Assembly (NCBI GenBank): GCA_950071955.1
Contig: CATMOC010000094.1
Location: 1-9,986 of the forward strand
Direction of reading: 5' to 3'
From: an uncultured Mesorhizobium sp.
GTDB lineage: Bacteria; Pseudomonadota; Alphaproteobacteria; Rhizobiales; Rhizobiaceae
DNA: 9,986 nucleotides
Under the pieces are notes generated by a model that saw only the letters and a program-made list of their open reading frames with translations, had not been told where the DNA came from and searched no databases. Of this stretch, positions 6,687 to 9,986 are shown piece by piece; within the stretch, counting starts at the first letter, position 1; each line of letters begins with the position of its first letter. A program made the position numbers and the translations under genes.

Positions 6687-7535
6687 TCATTCGGCCGCCG
6701 TGGGGACGGGCATGGCGCGCTGCCGCAGGAGTTCCAGCGGGTAGACGTTGAGTTCGGCACGATCGGCCGGCAGGGGCACGAAGGCGACGGTCAGGCCGCT
6801 GGTGCGGATCGTGCCGATGGCGAAGGACGCGCCGCGCACCATGCGCAGGATGTCGGCGCGTAGGATGTCGGTGGCCGCGTGCTGGCCCATGCCCACGACG
6901 ACGGGAATGCCGTGCCAGGAAGACACCCGGTCGTGGTGGATGTGACCGGAGAGGATGCCGACAACGTTTCGGCCCTTCAGCATGCCGGCGAGCCGCTGCG
7001 ACTGGTCGAAGTCGACCGTGCGCCAGTGGGCGATGTCCGGTCCATCGCCGAGCGCCGGCGGATGATGCGACACGATCAGCTTCGGCAGGTCGCCGTGACG
7101 ATCGAGGGCGGCTGCGAGCCAGTCGAATTGCGCCTCCTCTATCGTGCCGCCGATGAAGCCCGGCGTGCTGGAATCGAGGCTGATGACGTGGATGCCATCG
7201 ATCACCGCATCATGATCGTAGGGCGCGTCGAGATCATCCTCGCGGCCGAGCATTCCGCGGTAGAAACCCTCGCGGGTGTCGTGATTCCCGAGCGCGTAGA
7301 CGACCGGCACATCCAGCGCCGACATCAGCTCCTTCAGCACGCCGTAGCTCTCCGCGTCGCCGCGGTTCGATAGATCGCCGCTCGCCACCACGAACCTCGG
7401 CTTCGGGTCGACCGTGCCGACAAGGCGCAGGATCTCGGCCAGCGTCGTGCGCGTGTCGCTGAAGAGATGATCGTCGCGGTCCGGATCGCCGATATGCAGG
7501 TCGGTCAGGTGAATGAAAGTGACAGGCTGCGCCAT
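6687..7535 (-). CDS. Metallophosphodiesterase, class III cyclic nucleotide PDE / GpdQ-CpdA-like
   Basis: This is a 282-residue cytoplasmic enzyme. The start ATG at 7535 has GGAG (7543-7546) 7 nt upstream and lies 31 nt inside the end of the ATPase gene. The binuclear metal site is complete: Asp12 and His14 (TDLH), Asp54 (SGDL), Asn84-His85 (GNHD), His157/158 (SHHPP), and His198 and His200 (GHIH). Spacing and length closely match GpdQ of Enterobacter (from memory D8, H10, D50, N80, H156, H195, H197; about 274 residues). Relatives hydrolyse glycerophosphodiesters, cyclic nucleotides or other phosphodiesters, and a monoester activity is also known. Its place inside an importer operon, between the ATPase and the binding protein, suggests that it cleaves the imported compound, taking the role UgpQ has in E. 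coli. A cAMP phosphodiesterase role is the main alternative. An upstream in-frame extension to 7871 is a shadow of the ATPase gene. Confidence 0.92.
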   Translation of the reverse strand: MAQPVTFIHLTDLHIGDPDRDDHLFSDTRTTLAEILRLVGTVDPKPRFVVASGDLSNRGDAESYGVLKELMSALDVPVVYALGNHDTREGFYRGMLGREDDLDAPYDHDAVIDGIHVISLDSSTPGFIGGTIEEAQFDWLAAALDRHGDLPKLIVSHHPPALGDGPDIAHWRTVDFDQSQRLAGMLKGRNVVGILSGHIHHDRVSSWHGIPVVVGMGQHAATDILRADILRMVRGASFAIGTIRTSGLTVAFVPLPADRAELNVYPLELLRQRAMPVPTAAE

Positions 7536-8650
7536 GCGGCTTCTCCGGATTCGTGTGCTGGGGGATTGGAACGAGCGCGCGGTTCGACGCGCCGGCCGTC
7601 TTCCCGACGGAAGGCGTGGACGGCGCCGGGCGCGGCACGCAGCCCCAGGCGACCAGCCGGAACAAGCGTCGCGGCCGGCAGGGCTACGGCGAAGGATATT
7701 TCCCCGATGCTTCCGTGCAGGTGGAGTTCGTTGCCGAGATCTTCGAGAATTTCCGGATCGAACGGCAGCACGTCGTCCGCCCCGGCCTGCGCGACAAGAC
7801 TGAGATCGCCCGGACGAAGGCCGATCTCGATTGCGGCGCCGGACGGAAGATCGAAACACAGCTCGGGCCACGGCACGTGTCCACCCTCGACCACCGCCCT
7901 GCCCCGCCGGTCGATCGCCGTGGGAAGGAAGTTCATCGGCGGAGAACCGAGGAAGTTGGCGACGAAGCGGCTCACCGGATGACGGAACACCTCGGCCGGG
8001 GGGCCGACCTGCTCGATCAAGCCCTGGTTCATGACGACCAGCCGGTCGGCGAGCGTCATCGCCTCGACCTGATCGTGGGTGACGAAGACGCTCGTGGTCT
8101 TCAGTTCGCGGTGCAGGCGCTTGATCTCGAGCCGCATCTGGATACGCAGCTTGGCGTCGAGGTTGGACAAGGGTTCGTCAAAAAGGAAGATGCCGGGCTC
8201 CCGCACCATCGCACGGCCCATGGCGACACGCTGCCGCTGCCCGCCGGAAAGCTGCGCGGGCTTGCGCTCCAGGAGATCGCCGAGGCCGAGCGTTTCGGCC
8301 ACGCGGGCGACGCGGCGGGCGCGCTCCGGCTGGCGGATGCCGGCTACCTTGAGCGCGTAGCCGACGTTCTCGGCAACGGTCATGTGCGGATAGAGCGCGT
8401 AGTTCTGGAACACCATCGCGCAGCCGCGGCGTCCCGGCTCGATGTCATTGACGACACGCCCGTCGATGGCGATCTCACCGGCGGTGATGTCCTCCAGGCC
8501 GGCGATCATGCGCAGGAGCGTGGACTTGCCGCACCCCGAGGGGCCGAGGATGACGAGAAAGCTGCCGTCCTCGACCGACAGGTCCAGTCCGCGGACAGCC
8601 GGCGTCCTGCCATAGACCTTGTGGACGTTCGTGATGTCGATCGAGGCCAT
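7505..8650 (-). CDS. ABC transporter ATP-binding protein, UgpC/MalK type
   Basis: This 381-residue ATPase starts at MASIDITNVHKVYG. Walker A is GPSGCGKST (residues 36-44), the Q-loop Gln82 lies in VFQNYALYPHMTV, the signature is LSGGQRQR (134-141), Walker B is IFLFDE with Asp158-Glu159, the D-loop is SNLDAK, and the switch His192 lies in VTHDQVEAM. FLGSPPMNFLP (233-243) opens the regulatory TOBE region, as in UgpC. It energises the importer from the cytoplasmic face of the membrane. The start at 8650 has a weak GGCGG site; an alternative Met at 8680 has none and falls before the conserved N-terminus. E. coli UgpC is about 356 residues. Here about 26 extra residues (EPRARSNPPAHESGEAAW and onward) follow the usual DGRRV end and run 31 nt into the phosphodiesterase gene. 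It is the first structural gene after the TetR regulator. Confidence 0.94.
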   Translation of the reverse strand: MASIDITNVHKVYGRTPAVRGLDLSVEDGSFLVILGPSGCGKSTLLRMIAGLEDITAGEIAIDGRVVNDIEPGRRGCAMVFQNYALYPHMTVAENVGYALKVAGIRQPERARRVARVAETLGLGDLLERKPAQLSGGQRQRVAMGRAMVREPGIFLFDEPLSNLDAKLRIQMRLEIKRLHRELKTTSVFVTHDQVEAMTLADRLVVMNQGLIEQVGPPAEVFRHPVSRFVANFLGSPPMNFLPTAIDRRGRAVVEGGHVPWPELCFDLPSGAAIEIGLRPGDLSLVAQAGADDVLPFDPEILEDLGNELHLHGSIGEISFAVALPAATLVPAGRLGLRAAPGAVHAFRREDGRRVEPRARSNPPAHESGEAAWRSLSLSFT

Positions 8651-8773
8651 GTCGCCGCCGGTTCGTTTGCACCGAAGCATGAGTAGGCTGCTGCCATTGC
8701 CGCGACATGACAGGTTTCGGACGCCGTTCGAATTCGCACCGGACAGGCCTGGTCGAGAGCAGACTCCGCACCC
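8651..8773 (-). promoter_or_regulatory. Candidate promoter/operator region of the importer operon
   Basis: The 123 nt between the TetR stop and the ATPase start are the only sizeable gap upstream of the six-gene block. Two perfect 8-bp palindromes, CGAATTCG (8729-8736) and CAGGCCTG (8744-8751), lie with centres 15 bp apart, a possible site for a dimeric regulator such as the TetR protein upstream. The 9-mer GCCGCGACA (8699-8707) recurs upstream of the tetR gene at 9426-9434. No convincing -35/-10 pair could be picked by eye. Confidence 0.3.
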
Positions 8774-9400
8774 TCAGGACAGGCGGCGGAACATCGGCGC
8801 CACCACCTCGACGATCCGCGCGATGACCGCGTCGGGATCGGAGAAGTCGATCGCATGGTCAGTCAGCACCTCGTTGCGCACGCGGCTCCGCGTAACCTGA
8901 GACCGGATGCCGAGCGCGCAGCTCATGCGCCAGCCGATCCCGGCGTCATCGAGCCAGGGCGCGAGCTGGCGCAGATAGACCATGAAGGCCCGATGGTGCT
9001 CGACACCCTCGATGATCGCCCGGTAGATCTCCGGATCGCGGCTGCGTTGCGACATCGAGTTGAAATGGGCAAGGACGCGGTATTTCGAGGTCGGCTCCAG
9101 GCTCCAGCGTACGGAGGGACCGACCAGCGCCGCGATCACCTCCTCGATCAGCGGCGGCTCGGGATGGCGCCGCTGCACCGCCCGGTTGAGCAGATTCATG
9201 CGCTCCTGGTTCAAGCGCCGGTAGACGCGCTCGGCGGTGGCGACGATCAGGCGCTCCTGGGAGCCGAAATGATAATTGACGGAGGACGGCGTCACCCCCG
9301 CTTCCCTGGCGAGCCGGCGCACGGTCAGATCGTCGACACACTCGACCTCGCAGAGCATCCGCTCGCAGGCATCGAGCAGCCGGACGGATGTGTGGTTCAT
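8774..9400 (-). CDS. TetR/AcrR-family transcriptional regulator
   Basis: This 208-residue protein starts at ATG 9400, with AAGG about 8 nt upstream. The N-terminal DNA-binding domain is clear: LLDACERMLCEVECVDDLTV (8-27), then the helix-turn-helix LARREAGV-like segment, here RRLAREAGVTPSSVNYHFGS (28-47), and QERLIVATAERVYRRL (48-63). The remaining all-helical part is the ligand-binding and dimerisation domain; its Arg/His/Trp-rich sequence is not diagnostic of a ligand. It is encoded just upstream of the importer genes on the same strand, separated by 123 nt, and is the likely local regulator. TetR proteins usually repress and are released by a small molecule, so the transported compound or its breakdown product is a reasonable inducer (inference). 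It may also control its own gene. Confidence 0.92.
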   Translation of the reverse strand: MNHTSVRLLDACERMLCEVECVDDLTVRRLAREAGVTPSSVNYHFGSQERLIVATAERVYRRLNQERMNLLNRAVQRRHPEPPLIEEVIAALVGPSVRWSLEPTSKYRVLAHFNSMSQRSRDPEIYRAIIEGVEHHRAFMVYLRQLAPWLDDAGIGWRMSCALGIRSQVTRSRVRNEVLTDHAIDFSDPDAVIARIVEVVAPMFRRLS

Positions 9401-9665
9401 GGCGGAGCCCTTCAGCCGATCAAACGCCGCGACAGGCTACGCCCCCTGCTTGAAGCCTGGATGACCTAAGGACGGAATGGCAGGAATGGCTCGCTTTCGT
9501 TGTCCAGGGACGCACCGCTGCAAACGGCGAATTCGCCGGCGCAGCTGGCTCGCAAGCCACACGGGAAGCCCAATCGGCTACAGAATCGCCGGCCGCCGGC
9601 TTGGCCGACAAGCGCCGGACCTTGTCGTAGGCTGGAGCGGATGAAGGAGATCGTACCCTCCAATA

Positions 9666-9697
9666 CAGCTTGGGAAGCTGGCGCTTTCGCAGCGAAA
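9666..9697. repeat. Two tandem short hairpins
   Basis: CAGCTT-GGG-AAGCTG (9666-9680) and TTTCG-CAG-CGAAA (9685-9697) are two perfect inverted repeats with 3-nt loops, 4 nt apart. They have no T tract. They could be a small structured element or remnants of one, but short palindromes of this size can also occur by chance. Confidence 0.35.
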
Positions 9698-9708
9698 CCC
9701 GCTCCATA

Positions 9709-9731
9709 GATGTAGAACCCCAAGCTACATC
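9709..9731. repeat. 7-bp inverted repeat, possible 3' end structure
   Basis: GATGTAG (9709-9715) and CTACATC (9725-9731) are exact reverse complements around a 9-nt loop. On the minus strand the hairpin begins 21 nt beyond the stop of the right-edge frame and could end its transcript, but no T run follows. On the plus strand a short AATTTT follows after a few bases. Confidence 0.35.
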
Positions 9732-9752
9732 GATCAATTTTCTCGAATGTTT

Positions 9753-9986
9753 TCAATGCTCGCGCAGAACGATCGAACGACGGCAGAGCGCCCTTGCCGG
9801 TGGTGTCGTTCCCATTCCAAACCTCTTTTCTTCGGCAGCCATCCAAGAGGGGAGATCGCTCCAAGGGTGAGATAGCGCTTGCTGTGGCACCGAAAATCTG
9901 CTCAGTTGACTGGACAACTTCAGAAGGTTGCGGATGTCGAAAGCGCGCGCCAGCTTGGCGATATCGAGCCGCTCGAGCGACGCGAT
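9753..9986 (-). CDS. Unrecognised protein, C-terminal part only (5' end beyond window)
   Basis: A minus-strand frame is open from the right edge to TGA at 9755-9753, giving 77 visible residues. It begins IASLERLDIAKLARAFDI and continues RNLLKLSSQLSRFSVPQQ. Codons in roughly the first 30 residues end mostly in G or C, like the real genes here, which favours true coding. After about 9890 that bias drops, so the last 40 or so codons may be read-through, a frameshifted tail, or a less constrained C-terminus. I do not recognise the family. The plus strand has an ATG at 9934 preceded by AGAAGG, which could instead start a gene running off the edge; I consider this less likely because the minus frame has better codon use. 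Confidence 0.35.
   Translation of the reverse strand: MASLERLDIAKLARAFDIRNLLKLSSQLSRFSVPQQALSHPWSDLPSWMAAEEKRFGMGTTPPARALCRRSIVLREH

Larger units (their letters stand above)
9401..9752. other. Intergenic stretch without a recognisable gene
   Basis: About 350 nt between the tetR start and the stop of the right-edge frame. Open frames on both strands here (for example the minus frame at 9466-9864) lack recognisable motifs, good ribosome binding sites and the codon bias of the neighbours, and I do not accept them. The tetR promoter should lie in the first ~100 nt. An odd palindrome GCTTGAAGC (9448-9456) is visible there. Several short inverted repeats lie at 9666-9731. Base composition becomes less GC-rich around 9700-9760. 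Confidence 0.5.

Noticed and set aside
6658..6690. Earlier start of the binding protein at 6690, overlapping the upstream stop as ATGA
   Set aside because: No ribosome binding site precedes it, and it places charged residues before the signal peptide. The start at 6657 has AAGG at 8 nt. Translation from 6690 cannot be fully excluded.
6687..7871. 394-residue version of the phosphodiesterase
   Set aside because: The first 112 residues are a low-complexity Arg/Ser-rich shadow of the ATPase gene. Met 7535 has a good GGAG site and precedes the first catalytic motif.
7553..8686. 377-residue plus-strand frame opposite the ATPase
   Set aside because: It is a complement shadow of the ATPase gene, which has every ABC motif on the minus strand.
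9466..9864. 132-residue minus-strand frame, plus the overlapping 9420-9737 frame
   Set aside because: Neither shows a domain, a good ribosome binding site or the local codon bias, and they contradict each other. No function is assigned.
1..9986. CRISPR array, tRNA, rRNA or insertion sequence
   Set aside because: No regularly spaced direct repeats, cloverleaf-like segments, rRNA sequence or transposase motifs were seen when reading both strands by eye.

Overview
The window is GC-rich (roughly 65% by eye, with strong G/C preference at third codon positions), has tightly packed operons, and carries protein families typical of soil and plant-associated Alphaproteobacteria. A Rhizobiales organism (Mesorhizobium/Aminobacter/Rhizobium-like) is the best guess; the species cannot be named from the sequence. 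No rRNA, tRNA, CRISPR array or recognisable insertion sequence was seen.

Left block, plus strand (1-2320): three abutting genes form the end of a catabolic operon. They are a beta-keto acid cleavage enzyme (BKACE, DUF849; 5' end outside the window), an OsmC-family protein joined to it by a TGATG stop/start overlap, and an SMP-30/gluconolactonase-like beta-propeller protein starting 1 nt after the OsmC stop. A bulged hairpin followed by eight T's lies at the end of the last gene and probably terminates the operon. The substrate is unknown. A lactone or sugar-acid route ending in a beta-keto acid would fit.

Middle and right block, minus strand (9400 down to 2772): a TetR-family regulator is followed by a 123-nt gap and then six closely packed genes. 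In transcription order they are a UgpC/MalK-type ABC ATPase, a GpdQ/CpdA-like metallophosphodiesterase, a UgpB-like periplasmic solute-binding protein, two MalF/MalG-type permeases, and a tyrosine-phosphatase-like protein with a GKDRTG P-loop. Together these would make a complete carbohydrate-class ABC importer with two dephosphorylating enzymes, one acting on phosphodiesters and one on phosphomonoesters. The inferred role is uptake of an organic phosphodiester and two-step removal of its phosphate, in the spirit of ugpBAECQ but with different enzymes. A strong 11-bp hairpin separates the binding-protein gene from the permease genes and may set their relative expression. The phosphatase has Asn where the family normally has His in HCX5R.

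Between the blocks (2321-2771) lie convergent termination-like hairpins and a small minus-strand gene for a 68-residue protein with an N-terminal hydrophobic segment. The far right (9401-9986) holds no recognisable complete gene: a non-coding stretch with short inverted repeats, then the 3' end of an unrecognised minus-strand reading frame entering from beyond the window.
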